Shown one piece after another: positions 1 to 11,103 of a DNA stretch of 64,000 nt. The stretch's first letter is position 1. Every line of letters starts with the position of its first letter. The position numbers and the translations under genes are program-made. Location of the stretch: contig NC_083346.1 of the NCBI RefSeq assembly GCF_019175385.1, positions 91,022,333 to 91,086,332 on the forward strand. Reading direction: 5' to 3'. The notes below the pieces were generated by a model. It worked only from the letters and a program-made list of their open reading frames with translations, searched no databases and was not told where the DNA came from. The stretch comes from Lycium barbarum. Its lineage: Eukaryota > Streptophyta > Magnoliopsida > Solanales > Solanaceae.

Positions 1-110
1 ACAACAACATACCCAGTAAATTTCCACAATGTAGGGTCTGGGGAGGGTAGAGTGTACGCAGACCTTACCGAAAGGTGAGGAGGTTGTTTCCGAAAGAACC
101 TTACCACAAT
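1..110 (-). mobile_element. SINE fragment (Solanaceae TS/SolS type)
   Basis: Read on the minus strand, this matches the 3' half of a SINE that is very common in Solanaceae: a short pyrimidine-rich body with the core GTCTGCGTACACTCTACCC, ending in TTG repeats (ACAACAACA on the plus strand at 1-9). A second copy lies at 7378-7497. The window edge cuts the tail, so no TSD can be tested. SINEs are non-coding and moved by LINE enzymes. The family name is from memory of the repeat. Confidence 0.7.
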
Positions 111-949
111 TACAAAGATTGATGTAATTTTAAAAATAGCTTTTTTTTTTAGATGCCGTCATTTCTGGAACCTTGAAATTATGTAAGAATATTTACTAGT
201 TGGCCATCTGAATTGATGACTCATAGTAACATATCTCCGGTCAATGAATTGCCAAAAATTTATTTCTATTTCTTTTATGAAACTTGGGATTTTATAGGGG
301 TTTAGTTGTATCTGCTAGATTTTAGTTTTTGATCAGGAGACATCATCACAAAGTTTGTGAAGTGAAATGATCAACTTGTAAATATATTCACCATGTCCTA
401 ATTAGCCGGTCCTAGAACAAGTAATATATGTAGCAAGCTTGAGAGAATCCTTGTGAATATTCTAGAATATATGTAAATATAGTAGATCACTTGATTTACT
501 CCTATTGTAAGAATATAGTGATTTGTTTCCTTTTTAGCACATGTAAACATATATATTTAAACTCAATAGCTTGAGGGAATAATCAAGCCAAGTTCTGGCT
601 TATTTCTCTTCCACTTCACATTTCTGATCATTATACCCTAGCAAACTTCTACGGAATAATTAAACAAGAAGAAATAAGGAGGGACTAAGTGGTTAAAGTA
701 TTAATAAGCTCATCAATCAATGTGTACCTACTGCAACTAGCCACCCCCTCCCCCTAACGAAGGAAAGAAAAGGAGAGAAAGAAAGAGGTAGTGGTGCACT
801 GCAACAACCATTTGAGCAGTCTTTAGCATGTGAATATTTACCATTCACCAAAAGACTTAAAGCTATTGCCCGAAATTGTAATAGCGCAGTACATTAGTGA
901 TATTGTCCACTTTAAGCCTAGGCCCACAAAGCTGTAAAGCGTGTCATTA

Positions 950-1280
950 GGGGTCTAAGACTTGTCATCTTATATACTCAGCATTTCTCCCATGTTTTGC
1001 CGATGTTGGATTTGCCTAGGGTGTCACATACACCTTCCCGTGCGGATTCAACGTCCTCGTTAAAGTTGGCCCCACTATCATCTCAAAGATGTGAGATTCG
1101 CCTAAACTTAGTTGAACGCTCAAATTTGCCCCACCATCGCCCAAGGTTGCACGCGGAGTGACTCTGGTACCATTTGTAATAGCCTACCCCAATCATTAGG
1201 GTCTAGGACTTGTTTTCTTATATATCCAACATCTCTCCCGAGTTTGTCAATGTGAGATTTTCCTAGAATGTCATAGAAAG
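950..1280. repeat. Imperfect direct repeat, about 80-bp unit
   Basis: Two related stretches (about 950-1030 and 1199-1278) share a phrase of the form GTCTA-GACTTGT, a TATATA-containing stretch, CATTTCTCCC and a final GTGTCA/TGTCATA. They are separated by about 170 bp rich in 'ccccac' motifs. This looks like debris of a dispersed non-coding repeat downstream of the visible exons of the SUMO-protease gene. No ORF or terminal inverted repeat is evident. The rest of 111-1850 shows no convincing gene or repeat structure. Confidence 0.35.
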
Positions 1281-1852
1281 AAAATAGCAGCTCCCAATAT
1301 GACAAATGCAAGTAATCATATATACAAAAAAGTAGTCACACGCCTACACCGGAGCTAGCCGGAATGGGATAACTAGGATAAATGAGAAGCCTTACATTTG
1401 CATGCCTTCTAGTATATGAAGATCGGGCTTGAGAGGCTTTGGTCCTGAAAAGAAAAAGATTAAATTACTAGCAAACACGTATTCCTTTTGTTTCATTATT
1501 TATAATAGGACACCAAAAGATACAAATTGCAGCCAAAGGGAGACAGGAAAGGAAATGAATAACCATAACAAGTCAAAGTTTCATGGTTCATACATGGGTG
1601 TTTTAGCAAACCAGTACAACAAATAATGTCTTAATGTAGCTTGAAGATCACAAGTGCTTTAGAATATCAAATTAATATCATGACCAAAATGACCTCCAAA
1701 GTATCTTTGGACTTAAAAATTGAAATTCAGGTAGGAGAAGAGAGGAGCTTCCAGTAATAACCAAGATAATAATAGCAACAATAAAGTGATAGCAGAAAAA
1801 TTATCTAAGAAAGTCAAGTGAAATAGAAGAACCCAAAAAACAAAACACATAC

Positions 1853-2100
1853 TTCTCCGAGAAACAGATGGTGATACTTTCTTCAGAACAACGACTAGAA
1901 GAATCCCTTCCCTTTAGATCAACATTTAAAACTTGTTCACCATTGTCTACAGGAAATTTATAACGTGCTTCCTGTGACAACGACTCTCGCTTGTGCCGTT
2001 TTCTTTTTGAGAACTGGTTGTTTAATGTCTTTTCGCGGTCACAGGGATTCAGAGCATATAATTCTTCTTGGAAAGCATTGGCTGGCTTAGACTCTGCCTG
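1853..2100 (-). CDS. Exon 4 of the OTS/ULP1-like gene
   Basis: This exon of about 248 nt reads from AESKPANAFQEELYAL through a basic patch (SKRKRHKRES), a plausible nuclear-localisation signal, to CSEESITICFSE, and ends at an AA|GTATGT donor in phase 2. The acceptor may be TAG|CAG (2100) or TAGCAG| (2097), a NAGNAG-type choice that would add or remove one Gln. No further exon could be recognised between 1 and 1850. Confidence 0.62.
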
Positions 2101-5100
2101 CTATTCAATAAGCAAAAGTAATAAAAATTAATGGTTAACTTCAAGGAGAAGAAGAGAAATGAATTTAAGAATGAGACTGTACTTTTGCTTCCAACTTGTT
2201 CAAAAAACAAGCAGCAAAGGTGGCCTGTGAAGAGGACACAGATGGTGAAGCCTGTGGCTCGAAGTTATCAGGTGCACCTATAAAGTCGCATCCAACTTTC
2301 AGGCTCTCCTTTTCGAAGAAATAACTTTAGTAAAGCAAATTAAAATAACAAATAAGACGCACTTCTGATTCCCACACAGTTGTCCATGTACATGCACATG
2401 CACACAAACCCACAGCCATTCTTGTTTGTATGAAGAGACTCACAAAAATACCTACAGTGAACTATAAATCTCTTCAAGATGGGCAGTAGGCACACTAGAC
2501 AGTAGGCGGGATTCGTGTTCTTTATTCATGCAGCAGCTTCAGCACTATATGGAAGCATGGAATTCAAGATAGAGCAAAGCTCCTATGGAGTCTATTAGAA
2601 CTAAGCAGAAAAAGTAATAAATATGAAACAAAAAGATGAAGAGCCTATAAAGAACGATGTGTCAGTTATGCAAGCATAGTTCCTACAGGGGATATCAAGA
2701 AAAAGATTCATTGTTGCAAGCCCCGAGTCTGATGATTAGATGTGAACCTAAAGACGGAAAGAGATTGTAAAATAGAATTTGGGAAAACTTTTCAGAACTT
2801 CCTAGGGAGACCAGTGCAGAAGTCATGTGCCTCATGCACGTGATACAACTGATTATGTTCGTTCACCTCTCAGGAACTCCGAAGATTTTCTGCCTCTGTA
2901 CTTACGTCCCAGACTCCCATTTCCCCTAAAGGAACTCTCCTTAATTTAAATATATATAAGAACTTATAGAGTGAAGACAGCAGATAACTTAACATAGATA
3001 CAACACACACAAAGAGACCAGAAGTATTGACCTTACCAATAGAACAAAAGTCATGCCTCACGCATCCATCAACTTCCTGTCGAAATAGATGCAGCAAGGA
3101 TGCTCAATTATACTATCATCGAAGAGGATAAAACGTACTTCTTTTGAAGGTGGACTGTGGAATAATTGAGAATATCATTACGATTATGAATCAAATTCAA
3201 AAACTCCAACACTAACGAATTGGCATGATTGTAAAAAAAAATCACAAAAATGCAGAATTTAGTGTGAAGACTCACACAAATTCCATTATGAATTATAGTT
3301 GTTATGGGTTTCAGTAAAGAGCTTTGTGTTATCTTATTATGGTGCTAGGTCCGCAATAAAAGAAGAAAAAATTGGAATGCAGAAACTCAGAATTTGGAAT
3401 GGTCTTTATGAAAAGAATGTTTTAGCATTGCTTCATGGGGATACAGGTTCATTTATGAAGAAACATTTTTGAAACATTTTTTTGTTCAACACCATATTTT
3501 CACTGTTAAGGGGAGTGTGTTAAGAAGCTGAAGAGATCTTTCTTTTTCGTGTATGTCTGTATATTCTTGTATTAGATAGGTTCCCCAAGGTTGATTTGCT
3601 ACTTTTACAACTTGATATCATATCTGGGAGCTACCAACCTGTGAGTAAACAGTATTTAAAAGAAGTAAAATGAATCAACTTCATATGGATGATAACATCA
3701 AAATATGAGGCAGAGTAGTCTGCAAAAATTATTATCGACATCTTCCTTTACTGATAAGTCAAACAATATTTCTTCCAAATTTCTACTTAGCAGTTTAAGG
3801 AAAAATATTTCTTCCAAATGATGGAACTTATGGGGTTTATTATTCTTGCAGAAAGTAAGTTCAATCGATATATTTTAAAAATCTTCAGTTTTGCATTGCA
3901 TGTGTCAGCCAAATGATTGAACAAGTTTGAGCTCCTTATTGCTAAGTATGCTTATTGATCTTTCAATTAAGCAAGCTAATCTCGAAAATATTGAGAATCG
4001 AACGCAGTTATAATGTTCAAGAGAAAAAGATTGAAGTTTTTCGTGCACGCTAAGGGAAGAGCAGAAAGGAAATTCTCAACTATGCCAAGCACAAGAAACT
4101 GATAGATTTACTTCATGCAATGTCACTAATAACTATGGAGAGAGTGTTTTTTCCCTATAATTATCACCTCAAACCATTCAAGTGGAGGAAAAGGGATACA
4201 AGAGTAAAATCTAATTTAATACTCAATTTATGTGGCGCACTTCCCTTTTTAGTTTGTCACAAAAAGAATGCCACCTTTCTATATTTAGAATCAATTTAAA
4301 TTTAAAATTCTCATTTTAACCTTAGTAAAATTATTTATAGCCACAAACATGTCTATGGCTTGTTTTCAACCACAAGTTTCAAAAGTCTTTCTTTCTTCAA
4401 CTCTGTGTCGAGTCAAACAAGACAACACATAAGAAAATAACTCAAGTTGTACATGTAAAGAAATGGATCGCCCTCTTCTTGCAATCACAAAGTGAAGAGG
4501 TTTCATAAACTGCAAGTGAAAAACCAAAGTTTGTCTCGTGCAAGCAAGCAGATTGGAATAGGTCCAGCATCGCTGATCTTTTGCCAATTGGTACTGATCT
4601 GACATTAATAGATCTAAAAGCACAGGTACAAGGAAAAAGAAGATGGCTTCGTATTACAGAACCAGGTTCTTTATGACAAAAAGGGAAGAATGGAAATAAT
4701 AGGAATAAAGGATTTATCCTATTCCAAGATGGTTAATCTGCAAAAACAGTTCACTTAAACTTAGATGGTTAAGCTGCAAAAACAGTCCACTCCATTTATC
4801 CGGGTTATCTAGGTAAAGGATATGCTCTGGGTTATAAAAGGAAATCTACTATTCTTCCAAAACCCTTTTTGATTGGGCATGCCACTGAAGGGTTACGAAT
4901 ATTCTAAGGAAGGATCATGACATTTGAATAGTGAGTTTCAGAAGGAGCACACCCTCGCGAAAGTCCCCCCATAGAAACCTTAAGAAGCTTTCTCAAATCT
5001 GTCTAGTAAAAGACACGACAACGAAATTGAACTCATATGTTCTAACTGGTTCTATAAAATAAATAGAGATCCTCTTGACTCCCGTCATCCTTAATTGGAC

Positions 5101-8100
5101 AAGTAATAGAGGCCTAGAGGTTGATGAAGTTGGAACGAAGATCATGGAAGACTAGTATTCAATTTCAGTAGAGACAAAACACCAGGCAATTTCTTCCAAT
5201 CTGCCTAAGTACTAGTGCCCAGAGTTATCTGACACATCTACAGGGGGGATAACACAGGTACCTGGTGAAATAGCCGAGGAGCAAGCAAGCTAGCCCAGAC
5301 ACCGTTTGGAAAGAGAAAAGGTTGACAATTACTAGTATTTTATTCACCTTATAATGGTACTACAATTGTTTTAAAAAATATTATATCTCTAAGCAAGCTC
5401 ACAAGCTATATAACATTGTCTAGCCATTTACATCATTTTGATTGCATTGGAAAAAAAAAAATTACATAAGCAACTGTTTATCAATTTATTTCTAGCAACT
5501 ATTTCCCTTTCAGAATATCTTTTACTCCTCAGCCTCCAAATTGCCATGTTATGCACAAGGAGGTTGACATCCTAGGACCATTCTTGCTGTCTTTGAAATC
5601 ACAAAGCCTTCCATGTCAATAGCCAATACAGACACCAAAAGTTGTTCTTTGCATTAGGGCGAAATATGTAGATAGCCCCTCAAACTCGGCACCAATTATC
5701 AGTTAGATACATTAGCTATCTCAGTGATCATATATATAACTTTTCTCGGTGATGTGTCTCGTGCACATGCCAATCTGACCTGGCAACACGAGTGTCACTT
5801 ATTCACTTTTCATTAAGAACACATCTGCAACAGTAAAAAACAAGGAACTTCCTTCTTCTTCTTTTTTACCTTAATTTCCACTTACAATTAATCCCAAATA
5901 AAAAATACTAACAATTACCACCTTCTTCCCCCTCCCATCTTTCTTCTTTGATTTTTCCACCACCACCACCGTTAAATATATCAAGCATGGACCTTCTTTT
6001 TTATCGAGTACTAATCTGGTTAACTGAGAGGGAGCTACAGTAAATGACAAACAATGATGGTCAATCGAGAAAATTCTATGGAACTTATTTACCAAATTAA
6101 TTTGAGAGGCTATCTATGCATTTCGCCTTGCATTAGCCATCCCATGCCGAATAGCATAAAAAACATCATTATCATCAGAGATTGCAAAGTCGTATTTCTC
6201 AACATGAAAGAGTATAAACAATGACTTCCTCTTTTTTGAATGTTAGCTTGGTTTAAAACAGCTTCACGCAGCTGTCCAGCCAGAGAACGAGACCAACAAA
6301 TAATTTTATTTTCAAGGAGATAATGTTGTTATCTTGTTATTCCAGGTTAAGAACCTTGTATTGCGAGGACTAGTTTGGAGCTTTGTTTCACTAGACACTA
6401 GCAACCCATGATTCCCTTTTTAATTTTCCACAGCAAAGTGAGTTCCTGAGTGGTGCTTATCATCGAGATGAGCTGAGGCGAGATCAGTTGCACTGCGAGA
6501 TGATGAAAGTGATTCATTAAAATTTCAGTCATTATCACTGGCTTCACTGAGGATTTCTTCTCAATACAAAGGTTAAGACAAGGTGACTTCCTGTCTTTGT
6601 TTGTTTATAATGGTGATGGTAGGTCTCAACTTGATACTTAAACTGGATGATCTTCTCACAGTCATTTACTTTGATGAGTCTAATAATTATGTCGTCTACA
6701 TATACCACCAGATAAGCACTTTTTTTAATCAAGAAATAAAATTAAGAGAGACGCCAGATAAGCACATTAACCAGGTGAAATACAACAATGAAACACTGAG
6801 TGATCTGCTTCACTGCGTTCTCTATTTTGAAAAACAATACAGAACTTTCCAACCCTAGCTCGTAGAGACTGTTTTTAATCCATAAAAAACCCAAATTTCG
6901 CAGGAAATGGTACTCTACATAGTTCACAATCACACTACTCCTAATTCATACTTCTCCGACTTGTAACAAGATGCTATATACTGCAATACAATAACTATTC
7001 TCTTGTACAGCTGACTGTAAAGCATAGGATTATTCAGAGGTTAGTCTATAATAGCATTGTAGCAAGTTACTCTATTTAGAGTTAATAGTTAAAAACACAC
7101 CTAAACTATCACTTTTTGGCGAGTTTCACACCCCAACTATCACATGCTCCTTTTTTCCTACCTGAACTATCACCATTTATTTATTAAAACACACCTCGAG
7201 TTTAGGTATATATTAAAACACACCTCGATATTTCCTACCTAAACTATCACTAACTATTCAACTAGGAGTGTTTTAATTACATAGATGGTTATAGTTCAGG
7301 TAGGAAAAGGGAACAGTTGATAGTTGGAATGTGAAATTCGCCAAAAAGTAATATTTCAAGTGTGTTTTTTTACCATTACAACAACTACATATCCAGTATA
7401 ATCCCACAAGTGGGGTCTGGTGAGGGTAGTGTGTACGTCGACCTTACCCCTACCTTGGGAGGTAGAGAGGGTGTTTCCAATAAACCCTCGGCTCAAGAAA
7501 AAACATATCAAAGTAGTATGGAAAAGACAGTTACCAATTTCAAAAAAAAAAAAGTAGTATGGAAAAGAAATAACGGAAGTGAAGAAGCCACGACAAAATA
7601 CTAAAGATAGCATGATAAAGCATTCTAGAAAGAAAGAAAGAGGGGAGGGGGACCAGTAACTACAACAAAATATACTCCCTCTGCCCCAAGTTATGTGGCA
7701 TACTTTCCTTTTTAATATGTCCCAAAAAGAATATCACCTTTCAATATTTTTTTTAATCAAAATATCACCTTTCTATATTTAGAAACAATTTAACTTTATG
7801 AGATGATTTACTGGCAAACAGATATCTGAGACTTATTTTGGACCAAAAATTTGAAAAGTGTTCCTTTCTTTCTTAAACTCCGTGCCTAGTCAAATGGTGC
7901 CACATAAATTGGGACGGAGGAAGTACTATAATCGAGGTACAAGACACAACAGATAGTAACAGAAATCAAAGAACAAGAAACTACACGACTAATACTACGA
8001 ATACTAGTAGTGTTTTTTACCATTATCTCATTAAAATTTCACGAAATGCAGTAAATAAACGAGCAACAAATACCTACAACCATACAATACTAGAAATGGA

Positions 8101-9225
8101 ACTGTGAAATTAAACATAGATGGTGATCGTTCAGGTAGAAAAAGGGAAACAACTGATAGTTAGGGTGTGAAACTTGCAAAAAGAAAGTGATATTTCAGGT
8201 GTGTTTTTAACCATTATCTCACTAAATTTCACGAAATGCAGTGAATGCACGAGCTAGAAAATACCTACAACCACACAATGATAGAAATGGAACTGTGATA
8301 TTAAACATAGATGGTGATAGTTCAGGTAGGAAAAGAGAACAACTTATAGTTGGGATGTGAAACTCGCGAAAAGGTAATATTTCAGGTGTGTTTTTTACCA
8401 TTATCTCACTAAATTTCACGAAATGCACTGAATGCACGAGCAACAAAAATACCTACAAACACACAATTCTAGAAATAGAACTGTGAAATTAAACAAGTGA
8501 GTCAAAGTACAAGTGCCCACAATGTGAAACTCACGAAAAAGTGATATTTCAGGTGTGTTTTTTACCATTATCTCATTAAAATCTCCCTAAAAGCTTGAAG
8601 ACACAACCGACAAAACACTTACAACCACACAATACTAGAAATGGAACCACGAAATTAAACAGTGATAAAAGTCAAAGTCAAAATAATACTATAATGGAGG
8701 TACAAGACACAACAGATAGTAACAGATATCGAAGAACAAGAAACTACAGACTAATACTACAAATACTAGTAGGGGTTTTTACCATTATCTCATTAAAATT
8801 TCACGGAATGCAGTAAATACAAGAGCAACAAAACACCTAAAAGCACACAATTCTAGAAATGGAACTATGAAATTAAACGAAGAGGAACTTGAAATAAAAG
8901 TGAAAAGTCAAACCTTTTGAGACCCGACCCGTTTCCTTCGTTCTAATTCATCTTCGTGCAATTTAATATTAGCTTTAAGCTTTTGACCACCATCAGGTAA
9001 CCTAGCACCAATGTTGCTAGACAATGACTTTTTTAACCTCGCAATTTTATCAATTAAATCTGTATTTGATAAGTGCGAAATTCCTTCTTCTCCGTCCATG
9101 GTGAACGGTTGATGTTTTATCGCCGAGGTAACAACTAGCTCAGCCGGAGGATCGTCGTTGTTGTTGATTAGCTTGTCCCAGTCAATTGCTATTCCTTTAC
9201 TCCCCAGTTCCTCTCCTTTTTTCAT
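1853..9225 (-). CDS. OTS/ULP1-like SUMO protease, N-terminal exons (gene continues past the window start)
   Basis: Four exons that stay in one frame can be read: 9225-8914, 3076-3032, 2308-2183 and 2100-1853. They encode the non-catalytic N-terminal part of a protein resembling Arabidopsis OTS1/OTS2 (ULP1d/ULP1c), nuclear cysteine proteases that remove SUMO from targets and act in salt and hormone responses. Support: an early acidic IDWD segment, a basic coiled-coil-like stretch with LPDGGQKLK and DELERRK, then a conserved-looking ATFAACF...KPANAFQEEL block spanning exons 3-4. Exons 1, 2 and 3 end in phase 0 and exon 4 in phase 2. The exon 2 donor (AAG|GTCAAT) is weaker than a GTAAGG 5 bp away, but only it keeps the frame. 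The His-Asp-Cys protease domain should lie left of base 1 and is not seen. Intron 1 is about 5.8 kb, inflated by repeats. Whether the gene is intact is unknown. Confidence 0.68.
2183..2308 (-). CDS. Exon 3 of the OTS/ULP1-like gene
   Basis: This 126-nt exon starts after TTCGAAAAG and ends at a GCAAAA|GTACAG donor. It is serine-rich and then reads SQATFAACFLNKLEAK, which resembles the STFSAVFSKPK-type block of Arabidopsis OTS1 (recalled, not aligned). It is in phase with exons 2 and 4. Confidence 0.62.
3032..3076 (-). CDS. Probable exon 2 (45 nt) of the OTS/ULP1-like gene
   Basis: This small exon follows a TTTCGACAG acceptor and reads EVDGCVRHDFCSIGK in phase with exon 1, joining as ...VGSQK|EVD. 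A GTAAGG donor inside it would leave exon 3 out of frame, so the downstream GTCAAT donor is chosen. Both donors could be used. A transcript would settle this. Confidence 0.5.
4222..4430. mobile_element. Degenerate Stowaway-like MITE
   Basis: The stretch from CAATTTATGTGGCGCAC to an inverted ...CTCTGTGTCGAGTCAAAC resembles the much better preserved Stowaway-type element at 7675-7923, including the shared phrase AAAAAGAATRCCACCTTTC. Its terminal CTCCCTC and TA duplication are eroded. It lies in intron 1 of the SUMO-protease gene. The intron stretches 2309-3031 and 3077-4221, and 4431-5648 further up, show nothing else I can identify. Confidence 0.45.
5658..6127. mobile_element. Mutator-like MITE with perfect 9-bp TSD
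   Basis: A 470-bp non-coding element begins GGCGAAATATGTAGATAGCC and ends with the inverted GGCTATCTATGCATTTCGCC, so the TIRs are about 20-27 bp. It is flanked by a perfect 9-bp duplication TTGCATTAG (5649-5657 and 6128-6136), the hallmark of Mutator-superfamily insertion. There is no transposase, so it would depend on an autonomous relative. It lies inside intron 1 of the SUMO-protease gene. The intact TSD suggests a fairly recent insertion. Confidence 0.85.
6545..6890 (-). pseudogene. Ty1/copia reverse transcriptase relic
   Basis: On the minus strand two overlapping frames together show the fingerprint of a copia RT. First comes a degraded KNSLYELG (family: KKSLYGLKQ), then FFKIENAVKQ, and about 60 residues later LVVYVDDIII, the YVDD catalytic box of copia RTs. 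It is only about 115 codons long, frameshifted and without LTRs, so it is an inert fragment. It sits in the same orientation as the host gene, inside intron 1. Confidence 0.65.
7089..7373. mobile_element. Foldback MITE with long inverted arms
   Basis: The left arm (about 7089-7145: AAAACACACCTAAACTATCA ... GCGAGTTTCACA) is mirrored by the right arm (about 7315-7373: TGATAGTTGGAATGTGAAAT ... AAGTGTGTTTTTTTAC), giving a hairpin of about 55 bp per arm around an internal stretch that repeats the same CCTACCTGAACTATCA phrase. It has no coding capacity. Pieces of its right arm recur in the tandem array at 7925-8800. Confidence 0.7.
7378..7497 (-). mobile_element. SINE (Solanaceae TS/SolS type)
   Basis: Read on the minus strand it starts CTTGAGCCGAGGGTTTATTG, runs through CTCTACCTCCCAAGGTAGGG and a GGTCGACGTACACACTACCC core, and ends in TGTAGTTGTTGTAATG, a TTG-rich tail. 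It is the fuller relative of the fragment at 1-110. It abuts the foldback element, so the 5' flank is compound and the TSD was not resolved. Confidence 0.75.
7675..7923. mobile_element. Stowaway MITE (Tc1/mariner type), TA target duplication
   Basis: This 249-bp AT-rich element has inverted ends CTCCCTCTGCCCCAAGTTAT and ATAAATTGGGACGGAGGAAG, flanked by TA (7673-7674 and 7924-7925). CTCCCTC ends with a TA duplication define Stowaway MITEs. It is non-coding and lies inside intron 1. Confidence 0.8.
7925..8800. repeat. Tandem array in intron 1, unit about 170-190 bp
   Basis: About five imperfect units share the phrase TTTACCATTATCTCAYTAAA followed by TTCACGAAATGCAGTRAAT, ACGAGC.ACAAA.TACCTA and AGAAATGGAACTGTGAAATT. 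Their boundaries are near 8030, 8217, 8405 and 8578. Units 2-4 contain a piece of the foldback element's right arm (GGTGATAGTTCAGGTAGGAA ... TTTCAGGTGTG). Units 1 and 5 instead carry GGTACAAGACACAACAGATA. The array ends about 110 bp before the exon 1 donor. Confidence 0.7.
8914..9225 (-). CDS. Exon 1 of the OTS/ULP1-like gene
   Basis: This is an open exon of 104 codons beginning at the ATG at 9225 and ending at an AAG|GTTTG donor. It begins MKKGEELGSKGIAIDWDKL and includes a helical lysine/glutamate-rich tract around residues 55-100 with LPDGGQKLK and ELERRKR. The same order (acidic IDW start, LPD-G-K motif, E-RR helix) is known from the N-termini of plant OTS/ULP1c-d proteases. The start is the first ATG after an AT-rich upstream region, with no upstream in-frame extension seen. 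Confidence 0.72.
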
Positions 9226-9540
9226 GTGTGTAGGAAGGAAAAATGGAAGGGAGGAAGGGGGTTAATTGTGAACTTCTTTACTCTGGAATTTGTTTTTTTA
9301 TTGCTAGAAACTAGAAATAGAGAGAGGTACTATACCTTTATAGGAAATGCAAAGTTTATTGCCACAGGGATCCAGGTGAGCGACAATGCTTTTAGTAATC
9401 AGCAGCGAAAAAGAATAGTATTACGTAGAAAACGAAAACGCTTATCAGTACTCTGTGTTTTTTTTATTTTAAATGCCCCTAGAATTATTAATTAATATGA
9501 ATATTTAAATAACTTTACCCTTATTTATATCTAACTTATA
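9226..9540 (-). promoter_or_regulatory. Presumed 5' UTR/promoter region of the OTS/ULP1-like gene
   Basis: This AT-rich region lies immediately upstream of the exon 1 ATG. No convincing TATA box could be fixed. At 9397 it contains TAATCAGCAGCGAAAAAGAA, which recurs at about 10171 and 10541 in the neighbouring repeat block, so a piece of this upstream DNA seems to have been duplicated. The promoter assignment rests only on position. Confidence 0.35.
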
Positions 9541-9544
9541 GCAT

Positions 9545-10005
9545 GTGTTTGGTATGCCGGAGAGTATTTTCCTATTTTCTTTTGTTCGATTGCACTTAAG
9601 ATTTTGAAAAATGTTTTCCTCAAAATTAAAGAAAATGGTTTACATAAAAATTTGGGGAAAAATATTTTCCGGATTAATAAAAACAAAAACGCATTCGCCA
9701 ACCCACCCCCATTACGCCCTACTCCCACTGCGGCGACCCTCTCCCCCAAATTTTCTATTTTATACATTTGTTATTTTTATAAAAACCCTCCCCCCCCAAC
9801 ACACACACACAACGCTACTCCCCACCACTAAAAGTTACACTCCGAATTCAAAAACTTCATAGTGATTTTACTTTGAGTATATGCAAATGCTCTTATAATG
9901 ACATTTTCCAACTTGTGCACCAACCACAAGAAAATGAGTAAAAAACTACTTATTTTTCGAGAAAATATTTTCTTAAAAACATGTTCGTCATACCAAACCC
10001 ACCCA
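9545..10005. mobile_element. hAT-like MITE, left copy
   Basis: The ends TGTTTGGTATGCCGGAGAGT and GTCATACCAAACCCACCC are inverted, with internal blocks of the AAAATATTTTCCG kind, the usual look of plant hAT-derived MITEs (TGTTTGGTATG termini). The centre is a C/A-rich tract. The TSD is not clear. The right part (from about 9662) recurs at 25014, where the copy is 5'-truncated. Confidence 0.6.
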
Positions 10006-11098
10006 TGATCTTTCTTCATTAAATGTTTACTCTATTTATGTAATCTTTATTAATGACAAATTTCTACTAAGGATAAAATGTGGATAAAATAACTAATTGG
10101 GTTTTGAACTTCTAAAACGACTACTGATTTGAGACAACTATTTTTACTAACCACGACAGATAATTTGAGTCAGAGAGAGTAATCAGCAACAAAAAAAAAT
10201 AGAAAAACAAAAACCCTTAGTAATCCTTTTTGCATTTTGCCCCTAATTTTTTTTCTAATTTTTAGATTCTCTTATTTTCACTATTCCACTTTTGTTTGTG
10301 TACTATACTAAAAATAGTTATTCACTTTTACTTGTCTAGTTTGGAAATCAAGAGAGAACTTATCACTTAGTTCTTAATTTTATCTTTCTTACTATTAACT
10401 ATAAATATTTTTCAATGCATTTTCCAAAATATTGAATTTGATATATTCAAAGGGTGATATAATAAACTTATGATTTTATTAATTACTCCTTAAGGGGTGT
10501 GTCAAATCAAACATGGACAAGTAAAGATGGACGCAGGGATTAATGAGCAGCGAAAAAGAATTAGAAAAACAAAAACACTTAGTAATCCTTTTGCATTTTG
10601 CCCCTGATCCCTTTTTCTAATTTTTTATATTCTCTTATTTTTACTTCACGCTTGATCTTATATTACTTGTCACATTTCCCTTTTACACATTCTTGAAGAA
10701 ATAATAAATAATAATTTACCATTAATGTAAACAATATTTTTTGCTTTTAAAAATAATTAATTTTAAGGGTAAAATGAAAAAAGGTTAATTAATTTTATTT
10801 TTTTGCATTTTGTAAATTACAATTTTTTGAGAAGGGCATTTTAGTAATGTTAAAGACTAATGTGAGATGAAGGGAATCTGTACCAGTACTTTCTGATCTT
10901 TTCACTTTTATAAAGAAGTGAAATTATGTTAAAATTGCATGTAAAAGTTAGGTTGATTTTTAAGTTTACAATCTACTCGTGATTTTGGAATCAGAAGGAT
11001 GCTTGGACTAAATTGACATTATTATTATTTTGACTAGAATGACATCTCACTCATTGTTCAGGGAATAACATTCTTCTTTATTTATATGATGAAGTTAA
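9662..11098. repeat. Segmental duplication, left copy, part 1
   Basis: Matches 25014-26430 nearly base for base, from the MITE interior through several AT-rich MITE-like pieces to a GAAGTTAATAGG flank. It contains two or three tandem pieces sharing AAAAACAAAAACCCTTAGTA and TTTGCATTTTGCCCCTGATC. A Stowaway-like stretch at about 10283-10540 ends in GACAAGTAAAGATGGACGCA. No coding sequence is seen. The block resumes after the solo LTR at 13520. Confidence 0.75.
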
Positions 11099-11103
11099 TA
11101 GGA

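Noticed and set aside
4366..4623. 85-codon minus-strand frame in intron 1
   Set aside because: It overlaps a degenerate MITE, has no recognisable motif and no splice context linking it to the neighbouring exons.
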